Positions 8,430 to 16,210 of a DNA stretch of 64,000 bases are shown piece after piece. Source of the stretch: an uncultured Mollicutes bacterium (lineage in GTDB: Bacteria; Bacillota_I; Bacilli_A; RFN20; CAG-826); contig UQFN01000004.1 of NCBI GenBank assembly GCA_900540365.1, positions 56,607 to 120,606 on the forward strand, read 5' to 3'. Positions within the stretch are counted from its first letter, which is position 1; every line of letters begins with the position of its first letter. Below the pieces are notes generated by a model. It made no database searches and was not told the DNA's origin. It worked only from the letters and a program-made list of their open reading frames with translations. The translations under genes and the position numbers were made by a program.

Positions 8430-8819
8430 ATGGCTAAGAAACAAACTGCTAGAAAAAAGAAAATTAAAAGAGCTTATACTAAAGGTGTTGCTCATATTCA
8501 CGCTTCATTTAACAATACAATTGTCACTATTACCGATGAACAAGGAAATGCAATTGCATGGAGCAGTTCAGGTGTATTAGGTTTTAAAGGAGCAAAAAAA
8601 TCTACTCCATTTGCTGCTCAAAGTGCAGCTGAAGCTGCTGGAAAAGCTGCTGTAGAACAAGGAATTAAATCCGTTGATGTTGATGTTAAAGGACCAGGAG
8701 CTGGTAGAGAAAGTGCTATTAGAGCACTTGGCCAAGCTGGACTTACCATTACTTCAATTGTTGATACTACTCCAATTCCACATAATGGCTGCCGTCCACC
8801 AAAACACCCACACGGTTAA
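8430..8819 (+). CDS. rpsK: 30S ribosomal protein S11
   Basis: 129-residue platform protein of the 30S subunit that lines the mRNA exit. HIHASFNNTIVTITD, FKGAKKSTPFAAQ and the ending DTTPIPHNGCRPPK are diagnostic. Located between rpsM and rpoA in the alpha operon; rpsD is not present here, which is normal for Firmicutes. Confidence 0.97.
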   Translation: MAKKQTARKKKIKRAYTKGVAHIHASFNNTIVTITDEQGNAIAWSSSGVLGFKGAKKSTPFAAQSAAEAAGKAAVEQGIKSVDVDVKGPGAGRESAIRALGQAGLTITSIVDTTPIPHNGCRPPKHPHG

Positions 8820-8836
8820 TATTTAAGGAGGTATCG

Positions 8837-9820
8837 ATGATGGAAAATGAAATTAAAATTGCACGTCCTTTTGAAAGATGCGAATTTAAATTAGCAATTT
8901 CAGATCCAAGTGAAAACTATGCTCGTATAGTTTGTGAACCTTTAGAAAGAGGTTTTGGTACAACTTTAGGTAATGCTTTAAGAAGAGTATTATTATCAAG
9001 TTTACCTGGTACTAGCGTTTACGCTGTGGAAGTTGAAGGTGCAGTTCATGAATTTACAGCTTTACCAGGAGTCGAAGAAGATTTAGTTCAAATTATTTTA
9101 AATTTAAAAGATTTAATTTTAAAAAGCGACACTATTGCTGATGAAAGTTATATTGCTAGCATTGATGTTGATGGAACTAAAGTTTTAACCGCTGGTGACA
9201 TTGAACTTCCTACAGGTCTTGAAGTAATTAATAAAGATTTAGTAATCGCTCATATTAGTGAAGGTGGTCATTTACATGCTACTTTATACATTAAAAATGG
9301 TAGAGGTTACGTTACAAGTGAACAAAATAAAACTTTAAATGATTTGCCATTACATGGAATTGCTACTGATAGTAACTTTGGTGCAGTTACTAGAGTTAAT
9401 TATACTGTTGAACCAACCCGTGTTGGACACGATTCACATTATGATAAATTAACTCTTGAAGTTTGGACTAATGGCTCAGTTAAACCAGAAGATGCTGTTG
9501 CTTTAAGTAGTAGAATCTTAATGGCTTATTTTGAAAACTTTACAAAATTAAATGCTAAAGTTGATGACGTAAACTTACTCAAAGATCCTGAAAAAGTTAA
9601 AGAAGAAGTACAAGAAAATTATTCTGTTGAAGATTTAGATTTAAGTGTCAGAAGTTATAACTGCTTAAAAAGAGCAGGTATTGCTAATGTCTTAGAATTA
9701 ACTCAAAAAACTGAAGCAGAAATGATGAAAGTTAGAAATTTAGGTAAAAAATCCCTTAAAGAAGTTAAAGATAAACTTGAAGAAAAAGGCTTATCATTTA
9801 AAGAATCTAAAGGTGAATAA
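8837..9820 (+). CDS. rpoA: RNA polymerase alpha subunit
   Basis: 327-residue alpha subunit. The N-terminal dimerisation domain (FGTTLGNALRRVLLSSLPG) and the C-terminal domain that binds UP elements and activators (LDLSVRSYNCLKRAGIANVLELTQKTEAEMMKVRNLGKKSLKEVK) are both complete. Two adjacent ATG codons at 8837 and 8840 are both plausible starts after AAGGAGG (8825-8831). The second gives better spacing. Confidence 0.97.
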   Translation: MMENEIKIARPFERCEFKLAISDPSENYARIVCEPLERGFGTTLGNALRRVLLSSLPGTSVYAVEVEGAVHEFTALPGVEEDLVQIILNLKDLILKSDTIADESYIASIDVDGTKVLTAGDIELPTGLEVINKDLVIAHISEGGHLHATLYIKNGRGYVTSEQNKTLNDLPLHGIATDSNFGAVTRVNYTVEPTRVGHDSHYDKLTLEVWTNGSVKPEDAVALSSRILMAYFENFTKLNAKVDDVNLLKDPEKVKEEVQENYSVEDLDLSVRSYNCLKRAGIANVLELTQKTEAEMMKVRNLGKKSLKEVKDKLEEKGLSFKESKGE

Positions 9821-9837
9821 GTTAGGAGTAATATATT

Positions 9838-10230
9838 ATGCAAACAGGTAGAAAAAACGTCCACGGTAAAGGTGGTGTCAGATTTAAGACAGGATATACA
9901 AGTAGCAAACAAAAAGGTCAAGTTAGAAATTTAGTAACTGAACTAGTTATTTATGAAAAAGTAACTGTTTGTACTGGTATGGTCAAAGATGTCATACACC
10001 AATTTGATCGTTTAGTTACATATGCTAAAAAAGGTGATTTACATAGTAAAAGACTCGCTGCTAGTGTTCTTAAAAAATATGATGTTAATGATGTAGATGC
10101 TTTAGATAAATTATTTACAGATTTAGCAAAAAGATTTGAAAATAGAAATGGCGGATATTTAAGAGTATTAAAACTCGAAAATAGAAGAGGCGATAACGCC
10201 CCTCGTAGATTATTAGTTTTAGCTGACTAA
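9838..10230 (+). CDS. rplQ: 50S ribosomal protein L17
   Basis: 130-residue L17 near the exit tunnel, last gene of the alpha operon. The usual leading Met-Gly-Tyr-Arg is replaced by MQTGRKNVHGKGG, and a slightly longer N-terminus precedes the family core (RNLVTELVIYEKV). The C-terminal motif GGYLRVLKLENRRGDNAPRRLLVL is clear. Followed by a strong terminator. Confidence 0.93.
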   Translation: MQTGRKNVHGKGGVRFKTGYTSSKQKGQVRNLVTELVIYEKVTVCTGMVKDVIHQFDRLVTYAKKGDLHSKRLAASVLKKYDVNDVDALDKLFTDLAKRFENRNGGYLRVLKLENRRGDNAPRRLLVLAD

Positions 10231-10251
10231 TTAATAATTAATTAAATAATT

Positions 10252-10280
10252 AAGCACTATGAAAATAGTGCTTTTTATTT
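10252..10280 (+). terminator. Rho-independent terminator of the ribosomal superoperon
   Basis: Perfect 9-bp stem AAGCACTAT / ATAGTGCTT with a GAAA tetraloop, then TTTTATTT. It lies 22 bases after the rplQ stop. Confidence 0.9.
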
Positions 10281-10296
10281 AATTTTTAAAAAATAG

Positions 10297-10316
10297 TTGA
10301 GTTTTAGACACTTTTT
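10297..10316 (+). repeat. Dispersed motif TTGAGTTTTAGACACTTTTT, copy 1
   Basis: Identical 20-mer also at 50309-50328. Partial copies occur at 18356-18370 and 62682-62701. All lie just downstream of genes. This copy sits between the rplQ terminator and the tRNA-Ser terminator. Confidence 0.7.
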
Positions 10317-10325
10317 TATAAAAAT

Positions 10326-10347
10326 AAAGGCTTTTTAAAAGCCTTTT
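10326..10347 (-). terminator. Terminator for tRNA-Ser(CGA)
   Basis: Stem AAAGGCTTTT / AAAAGCCTTT, located directly 3' of the minus-strand tRNA. The minus-strand transcript runs into a T-rich stretch. The stem could also act on the plus strand. Confidence 0.7.
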
Positions 10348-10367
10348 AATTTTATTATTTTAAATAA

Positions 10368-10457
10368 TGGCGGAGAAAGAGGGATTTGAACCCTCGCGAG
10401 CTATTCACTCCTAATGGTTTTCGAGACCATCCCCTTCAGCCACTTGGGTATTCCTCC
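10368..10457 (-). tRNA. tRNA-Ser (anticodon CGA)
   Basis: 90 bases including an encoded CCA (TGG at 10368-10370 on the plus strand). It has the long variable arm of class II tRNAs. The anticodon loop CTCGAAA gives CGA, reading UCG. Acceptor GGAGGAA pairs with the TTTCTCC region before the discriminator G. It is transcribed toward the ribosomal operon and ends in the hairpin at 10326-10347. Confidence 0.95.
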
Positions 10458-10554
10458 AGCCTTTTAATTATAAATAAAATTTATATAAAAAAATATCTTT
10501 TTTAAAAAATTAAAAAACTATAAAAGAATATACTTTTAGTATATACTTTTATAT

Positions 10555-12324
10555 ATGAGTTTTATGTTTAAAACTATTTTTTTAAGTATTGAAGAAATTA
10601 CTTTCATTGTTTTAGGAATTTCTTTGTTTTTATTTATAACTTTGACAATTGGGATTACTTTATTTGATTGGAAAATATCTAAGAAAAATAAAGAAATTAT
10701 TAATCACCGTTATAATATGTCGCAGAATATTATCGTTGATTTTTTTAACCAAGAAGTTCGTATTGTTTCTTTAAAAAATTTAAGAAAATCCTTTAAATTA
10801 TCACTTGTTGAATATTTAAATTTATTTGAACAAAGTGAACAAAACGTAATTAAAAACTGGATGCAAGGATTACTTGATGGAAGTATTGATCCTGATATTG
10901 ATGAAAATATGGTAAAAGTTGCAGGTAGTTTTGTAGATTTTGATAACAAAAAAAGTATCATAAAAACATTAATTTTATGTACTTATATTGATAAAAGTAA
11001 AAAAACGTTATTTTTTGAATCAGAATTATTATTAAATACTCCTGCAGATACAATTGGTAAAAATAATAAACGTAATGAAAGCAAATATTATTATGAACTT
11101 TCTGAAATCAAAAATAAGTATGATAAAGGAGCTTTTAGTAAAGGTTGTTTATTTGAAATTCGTTTAATTAAAAAAGAAAATATTTTAAGTACTTATAATG
11201 TAGATTTTATAAAAGTAATAATTTTAGATGCAATCTACAAGGTTTTAAGTAAAAATAATGCATTTTTTTATTTTACAAACAATAAAATGGAATTATGTTT
11301 AATAGATGATCGCAGTATTACTAATTTCATGCTTCCTAGATATGTCAATCAAATAAAAGAAAAAATATCTGAAATTTTAGAAATTAGAGGTTATTTAAAT
11401 AACTTTGATTTTTATATAGTTTCAAGTTTAATTTCTGATTTAGACAAAAATTATGATAATTCGTATTTAGTTTTAGAAAAATATTTTAACTTGGATTTAG
11501 ATTACAAACGTAAATATTTTATTTATAAACCTGATCATGAAGGTAAACTTGATTTAGAACAAAGTTATCGTACTGAAATTAATCGTCTTATTCGTAATCA
11601 AAATCTTGAAGTCTATTTTAGGCCATTAGTACATATTGCAAATAAACGCGTTATTAATATGGGATATCTTAGTTTTGTTAAGCCTGTTAATACGATTTTT
11701 AAGGATTTAGACGAAATTAAAAAATTTGCCAAAATGTATGACTTAGATAAAGATCTTTTTTCTTTAATTATTAGAAAAATTATCCCAACTTTTATTAATG
11801 AAAAAGAAAATGTTACTCAAAAATTAGCGATTAAAGTTTCTGTTGATCAAATTGGCTATGCTACTAGAAGCATTCCTCATTTTTCAGGTATTAGTAATGC
11901 CTATTTAATTTTATGTTTTGTTAGCAAAGAATTAATTGATTTAGAAGATGATGAAGATTTAATGCGAGGAATTAAAAATTTAAAAGATAAGGGATATGAA
12001 ATAGGATTATATTTAACTTCAAATGATTACGTTTTAAAAAGAAGTACTTATTCTATTTTTGATTATTTCTTTTTTAATGCTTTATTACCAAATAATGTTA
12101 AAGTTAGTTCTCAAGAATTTTTAAAAGCACATCAATATCTTGAAAAATTAATTAAATTTGATGCTATTATGGTTGGCATAGAAGGATTAAACATGCAATC
12201 AATCGAGCTTTTAGTTAAATCTGGCTTAGAATATTTTAGTGCAGAATGCATAAGCCCGAAAAGCCCGATGCTGCTGCCGCTTGATAAAAAAATATCTAGA
12301 AAATTATTAAATATGCATAAATAA
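10555..12324 (+). CDS. Membrane-anchored protein with degenerate EAL domain
   Basis: 589 residues. One N-terminal transmembrane helix spans about residues 15-40. A middle region (about 100-330) may be a decayed GGDEF-like or other sensory domain that I cannot assign. From about residue 351 the sequence follows the EAL phosphodiesterase fold: LEVYFRPLVHIANKRVINMGYLS matches the YQPIVDL...GYEAL block, and IEGLN...GLEYF matches EGVE...G.. near the end. Most catalytic residues are lost: the EAL triad reads YLS, the Asn of NxS is Lys, and DDFG reads YLTS. It is therefore probably an inactive c-di-GMP or protein-binding domain. No Shine-Dalgarno site precedes the ATG, and TATACT at 10542-10547 suggests a leaderless transcript. 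It is 11 bases upstream of proS. Confidence 0.7.
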   Translation: MSFMFKTIFLSIEEITFIVLGISLFLFITLTIGITLFDWKISKKNKEIINHRYNMSQNIIVDFFNQEVRIVSLKNLRKSFKLSLVEYLNLFEQSEQNVIKNWMQGLLDGSIDPDIDENMVKVAGSFVDFDNKKSIIKTLILCTYIDKSKKTLFFESELLLNTPADTIGKNNKRNESKYYYELSEIKNKYDKGAFSKGCLFEIRLIKKENILSTYNVDFIKVIILDAIYKVLSKNNAFFYFTNNKMELCLIDDRSITNFMLPRYVNQIKEKISEILEIRGYLNNFDFYIVSSLISDLDKNYDNSYLVLEKYFNLDLDYKRKYFIYKPDHEGKLDLEQSYRTEINRLIRNQNLEVYFRPLVHIANKRVINMGYLSFVKPVNTIFKDLDEIKKFAKMYDLDKDLFSLIIRKIIPTFINEKENVTQKLAIKVSVDQIGYATRSIPHFSGISNAYLILCFVSKELIDLEDDEDLMRGIKNLKDKGYEIGLYLTSNDYVLKRSTYSIFDYFFFNALLPNNVKVSSQEFLKAHQYLEKLIKFDAIMVGIEGLNMQSIELLVKSGLEYFSAECISPKSPMLLPLDKKISRKLLNMHK

Positions 12325-12335
12325 TGGAGGTTATT

Positions 12336-13763
12336 ATGGAAATTAAAAATAAAGAAATTACAAGTAGAGATGTAGATTTTGCTCAATGGTATACTGATGT
12401 TTGTAAAAAAGCTGAATTAATGGATTATAGTGAAGTTAAAGGCTTTATTATATATCGTCCTTATGGCTATGCTATTTGGGAAGAAATACAAAATTATTTA
12501 AACAAAGAATTTAAGAAAACAGGACACGAAAATGTTTATATGCCACTAGTTATTAATGAATCTTTATTTAATAAAGAAAAAGAGCATGTTGAAGGATTTG
12601 CTCCTGAAACTTTAATTGCTACAATTGGTGGAAAAGAAGAAATTCAAGATCGTTTAATTATTCGTCCAACCAGCGAATGTTTATTTACAAATCACTATGC
12701 TCATATTATTAAGAGTTATCGTGACTTGCCTAAATTATATAATCAATGGTGTAGCGTTGTTAGATGGGAAAAAACAACTCGTCCATTTTTAAGAGGAAGT
12801 GAATTTTTATGGCAAGAAGGCCATACAATGCATGCTTCTAGTGTCGAAGCAAAAGAAGAAGCATTAAAAATGCTTGAAATATACGACAAAATGGGAAAAG
12901 ACTTACTTGCTATACCATTTATGAAAGGAAGAAAAACAGATAAGGAAAAATTTGCTGGAGCACTTGAGACATATTCAATAGAAGCTTTAATGCATGATGG
13001 AAAAGCGCTTCAAAGTGGCACTACCCACTATTTTGGTGATGGATTTGCTAAGGCTTTTGGAGTCGAATATTTGGATAAAGATGGTAAATTAAAAAATCCA
13101 TATCAAACTAGTTGGGGAGTATCAACTCGTTTAATTGGAAGTATTATTATGGTTCATGGAGACGATAATGGATTAGTTTTACCTCCATTTGTAGCTCCAA
13201 CACAAATTGTTATAGTTCCAATTCAAATTGCTAAACCTGGTGTCTTAAAAAGATGTAAAGAAGTTAAAGAGTTGTTAGAAAAGGCTAATTATAGAGTAAA
13301 ACTTGATGATTCAGATAAAACACCAGGATGGAAATTTAGTGAATACGAAATGAAAGGTGTTCCTTTAAGAATTGAAATAGGCCCTAAAGATCTTGAAAAA
13401 GAGCAATGTGTTTTAGTTAGAAGAGTTGATCATGAAAAGAAATTTGTTAAACTTGATAACTTACTTGATGAAATTAAAGATGAACTTAATAATATTCATG
13501 ATTTAATGTATAAAAAAGCATTAAATTTCTTATTAAATAATATACATGAAGTTCACTCATTAGAGGAATTAAAAAGTGCTTTAGATCAAGGCGGATATGC
13601 CAAAATGATGTGGTGTGGCGAGCAAATTTGTGAAGATAAAATTAAAGAATTGTATCAAGCAACAGCACGCTGTATTCCTTTTGATCAAATTGCTTTTGAT
13701 GATACTTGCCCAGTGTGTGGTAAAAAAGCAAAATATGTAGTTTTGTTTGCTAGAGCTTATTAA
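12336..13763 (+). CDS. proS: Prolyl-tRNA synthetase, archaeal/eukaryal (short) type
   Basis: Charges tRNA-Pro. 475 residues without the bacterial INS editing domain, but with the C-terminal zinc-binding extension (MWCGEQICEDKIKEL...CPVCGKKAKYVVLFARAY) ending in Tyr, hallmarks of the archaeal/eukaryal form. Class II motifs are present: RPTSE, then SVVRWEKTTRPFLRGSEFLWQEGHT, and TSWGVSTRLIG. The start was set at ATG 12336 because GGAGG at 12326-12330 lies upstream; the in-frame ATG at 12324 is part of that leader. In Bacillus a bacterial-type proS lies between rseP and polC, and none is there in this genome. Confidence 0.94.
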   Translation: MEIKNKEITSRDVDFAQWYTDVCKKAELMDYSEVKGFIIYRPYGYAIWEEIQNYLNKEFKKTGHENVYMPLVINESLFNKEKEHVEGFAPETLIATIGGKEEIQDRLIIRPTSECLFTNHYAHIIKSYRDLPKLYNQWCSVVRWEKTTRPFLRGSEFLWQEGHTMHASSVEAKEEALKMLEIYDKMGKDLLAIPFMKGRKTDKEKFAGALETYSIEALMHDGKALQSGTTHYFGDGFAKAFGVEYLDKDGKLKNPYQTSWGVSTRLIGSIIMVHGDDNGLVLPPFVAPTQIVIVPIQIAKPGVLKRCKEVKELLEKANYRVKLDDSDKTPGWKFSEYEMKGVPLRIEIGPKDLEKEQCVLVRRVDHEKKFVKLDNLLDEIKDELNNIHDLMYKKALNFLLNNIHEVHSLEELKSALDQGGYAKMMWCGEQICEDKIKELYQATARCIPFDQIAFDDTCPVCGKKAKYVVLFARAY

Positions 13764-13770
13764 ATTTAAT

Positions 13771-13820
13771 AAAATATCCTTAATTTGCAGACTTTTTTGT
13801 CAAAAAAGGATATTTTTTAT
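13771..13820 (+). terminator. Terminator after proS
   Basis: 11-bp stem AAAATATCCTT / AAGGATATTTT followed by TTTTATTT. The 24-base loop holds a TTTGCAGACTTTTTT motif (13784-13798) that also occurs after clpB and the HdeD-like gene. Confidence 0.85.
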
Positions 13821-13868
13821 TTCTAAAACACTTTAAAATTTTTATTTTAAAAAATATAAAGTTTTTTC

Positions 13869-13897
13869 TTTACAATATAAAAAGTTCCTTTTATAAT
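13869..13897 (+). promoter_or_regulatory. Promoter of marR-ABC exporter operon
   Basis: TTTACA (13869-13874), 17-bp spacer, TATAAT (13892-13897). Expected start of transcription is near 13904, inside the operator. Confidence 0.8.
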
Positions 13898-13901
13898 ACA
13901 A

Positions 13902-13919
13902 TAGTTCGGATACGAACTA
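13902..13919 (+). promoter_or_regulatory. Palindromic operator, probable MarR binding site
   Basis: Perfect inverted repeat TAGTTCG-GATA-CGAACTA starting five bases after the -10 box and overlapping the predicted +1. The location fits repression by the MarR protein encoded nine bases downstream. Confidence 0.75.
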
Positions 13920-13927
13920 AGTTAATT

Positions 13928-14368
13928 ATGGAAGGCATTGCATTAAGAAAAATTAGAATCTTATTTAACTATATTCGACGCGAATGGAATAACAAAGCCA
14001 AAGAATTCGGATTTAGTGGTTTTCAGTGTAGAATTTTACATATTTTATATTTAAGATCATCTAATAATATTGAAACAGTTCAAAAAGATTTAGAAAAATT
14101 ATTTAATTCTTCAAAATCTGGAATGTGCGAGATTCTTATTGCAATGGAAAACAATGAATTAATTAAAAGAATTGATTCATCTAATTCAAGAGCTAAACAA
14201 ATAGTTTTAACTAAAAAAGGCCTTGATATCCATGAGAAAACTAGTTCTATTGGTCTTGAATTGGAAAAAGTTGTTACTCAAAACATTACAAAAGAAGAAT
14301 TTGAAGTTTTTTTAAATGTTATGAATACGATGATTTCTAATTTAGGAGGAGAAGACTTTAATGATTGA
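13928..14368 (+). CDS. MarR family transcriptional regulator
   Basis: 146-residue winged-helix regulator. The pattern (N-terminal dimer helix, GFSGFQCRILHILYL, recognition-helix region SKSGMCEILIAMENNELIKRI, wing RAKQIVLTKKG) is that of MarR/SlyA proteins. Stop codon TGA lies 17 bases before the ATG of the first ABC gene. The palindrome at its own promoter suggests autorepression, with the exporter as target. Inducer unknown. There is no strong Shine-Dalgarno site before the ATG. Confidence 0.88.
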   Translation: MEGIALRKIRILFNYIRREWNNKAKEFGFSGFQCRILHILYLRSSNNIETVQKDLEKLFNSSKSGMCEILIAMENNELIKRIDSSNSRAKQIVLTKKGLDIHEKTSSIGLELEKVVTQNITKEEFEVFLNVMNTMISNLGGEDFND

Positions 14369-14382
14369 TAAGGGAGGAATAT

Positions 14383-16209
14383 ATGAAGAAAAAAGAAAGT
14401 AAATTAAATTTTATTCACAAATTTAGATACTTGCTTCGTTCAACAAGAGAGTACAAGAAGTATGCTTTTTTATCTATTGGATTCATTCTTGGCGAAACTA
14501 TTATCGAATGTATAATCCCATATGTAATGATGTGTTTAATCGATGTATTGGAAGGATTTATAGGTGCTGAAGTTACAGATGTCTTAAAACATGATGCTTT
14601 AATGAACGTCATCTTATATGGATCAATATTGTTTGTTTTAGGAATTTTATCTTTAGTTTGTGGAATTATTGCTGGTAGAATGAGCGCTATTGCAAGTGCT
14701 GGATTTGCTAAAAATTTAAGAAGTGATGAATTTAAAAAGATTGTTTCATTTTCATTTAATAATATTGATAAATTTTCAACTTCATCTTTGATTACTCGTC
14801 AAACTACTGATATAGGTAATATTCAATTAGCTTTTATGCTTATGATTAGAATTGCTGTAAGAGCACCATTTATGTTCATATTCTCATTTGTAATGTCTTT
14901 AGTAGTTGCTACAAAGATAAGTTGGATATTCTTAATTACAATTCCATTTATTGTAATTATTTTAGGATTGCTTATTCCTGCAGCTACCAAATTGTTTGTT
15001 AAATTATTTAGAAAATACGATGATTTGAACGAATTAACCGAAGAAAATGTTCACGGAATGAGAGTTGTTAAAACTTATGCTCGTGAAGATTATGAAAAAG
15101 AAAAATTTAAAGAACAATCTGGAATTATGGGCAAAGGTTTCCAAAAAGTTGAACAATTAATGAGTGCTATAAATCCATCAATGCAAGCAGTTATGTATTT
15201 ATCAATGTGTTTGATTTTATTTTGTGGAAGTATTTTAGCTATTAACGAAGGAATCGCTTTTGGTATCGTCGATAATACTTTTGGAGTTGCTAATATCTCA
15301 TCGATGATTACATATTCTGCTCAAGTTTTATCCTCGTTAATGATGGTTGCCATGGTTATGTTTATGATTATTATGGCCGTTCCAGCAATTAACCGTGTTT
15401 ATGAAGTTTTAACTGAAGTACCTTCAATTAAAAATAATGATAATCCAATTTATGAAGTCAAAAACGGAAATATTGATTTCGAAAATGTCTCTTTTAAATA
15501 TAAACCTGAAGCTGAAAAATATGCTTTGGCAAATATTAATTTACATATTAAAAATGGACAAACTGTTGGTATTATCGGTGGAACTGGATCATCTAAATCA
15601 ACATTAGTTAATTTATTATCAAGATTTTATGATGCTAGTGTTGGTAGCGTTAAAATTGGTGGAGTAGATGTTAAAGAATATGACATTAAAACCTTACGTG
15701 ATAATGTCGCTATGGTTCTCCAAAAGAATGTTTTGTTTTCAGGAACTATCAAAGACAATCTTAGATGGGGAAATGCAAATGCGACAGATGAAGAAATTAT
15801 TAAAGCTTGTCAAATTTCACAAGCAGATTCATTTATTGAAACTTTTCCTGACAAATATGATACACGGATTGAACAAGGTGGAGTAAATGTTTCTGGCGGT
15901 CAACGTCAAAGACTTTGTATTGCTAGAGCCTTATTAAAAAATCCTAAAGTATTAATTCTTGATGATTCAACAAGTGCTGTAGACACAAAAACTGATGCTT
16001 TCATTCGCAAAGGATTTAAAGACTATTTACCTAATATTACAAAAATTATTATTGCTCAAAGAGTTTCATCAGTTCAAGACGCTGATATGATTATCGTTAT
16101 GGATAATGGTGAAATTAATGGTATTGGAACTCATGATGAACTTTTGAAAAATAATAAAATTTATCAAGAAGTATTTGAAATTCAAAATAGAATAGGAGGC
16201 GCTCACTAA
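14383..16209 (+). CDS. Heterodimeric ABC exporter, subunit with degenerate catalytic site
   Basis: 608-residue half transporter: six-TM domain (residues 30-330), then a nucleotide-binding domain with Walker A GGTGSSKST near residue 398, signature VSGGQRQR and Walker B VLILDD. The catalytic Glu after Walker B is Asp (DDSTSAVD) and the switch His is Gln (IIAQR). These are the substitutions of the TM287/LmrC-type subunit of asymmetric exporters. The start was set at ATG 14383 after AGGGAGG; an upstream TTG at 14365 is unlikely. It pairs with the next gene. Substrate is probably a drug or toxic compound, by analogy with MarR-linked exporters. Confidence 0.92.
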   Translation: MKKKESKLNFIHKFRYLLRSTREYKKYAFLSIGFILGETIIECIIPYVMMCLIDVLEGFIGAEVTDVLKHDALMNVILYGSILFVLGILSLVCGIIAGRMSAIASAGFAKNLRSDEFKKIVSFSFNNIDKFSTSSLITRQTTDIGNIQLAFMLMIRIAVRAPFMFIFSFVMSLVVATKISWIFLITIPFIVIILGLLIPAATKLFVKLFRKYDDLNELTEENVHGMRVVKTYAREDYEKEKFKEQSGIMGKGFQKVEQLMSAINPSMQAVMYLSMCLILFCGSILAINEGIAFGIVDNTFGVANISSMITYSAQVLSSLMMVAMVMFMIIMAVPAINRVYEVLTEVPSIKNNDNPIYEVKNGNIDFENVSFKYKPEAEKYALANINLHIKNGQTVGIIGGTGSSKSTLVNLLSRFYDASVGSVKIGGVDVKEYDIKTLRDNVAMVLQKNVLFSGTIKDNLRWGNANATDEEIIKACQISQADSFIETFPDKYDTRIEQGGVNVSGGQRQRLCIARALLKNPKVLILDDSTSAVDTKTDAFIRKGFKDYLPNITKIIIAQRVSSVQDADMIIVMDNGEINGIGTHDELLKNNKIYQEVFEIQNRIGGAH

Positions 16210-16210
16210 T

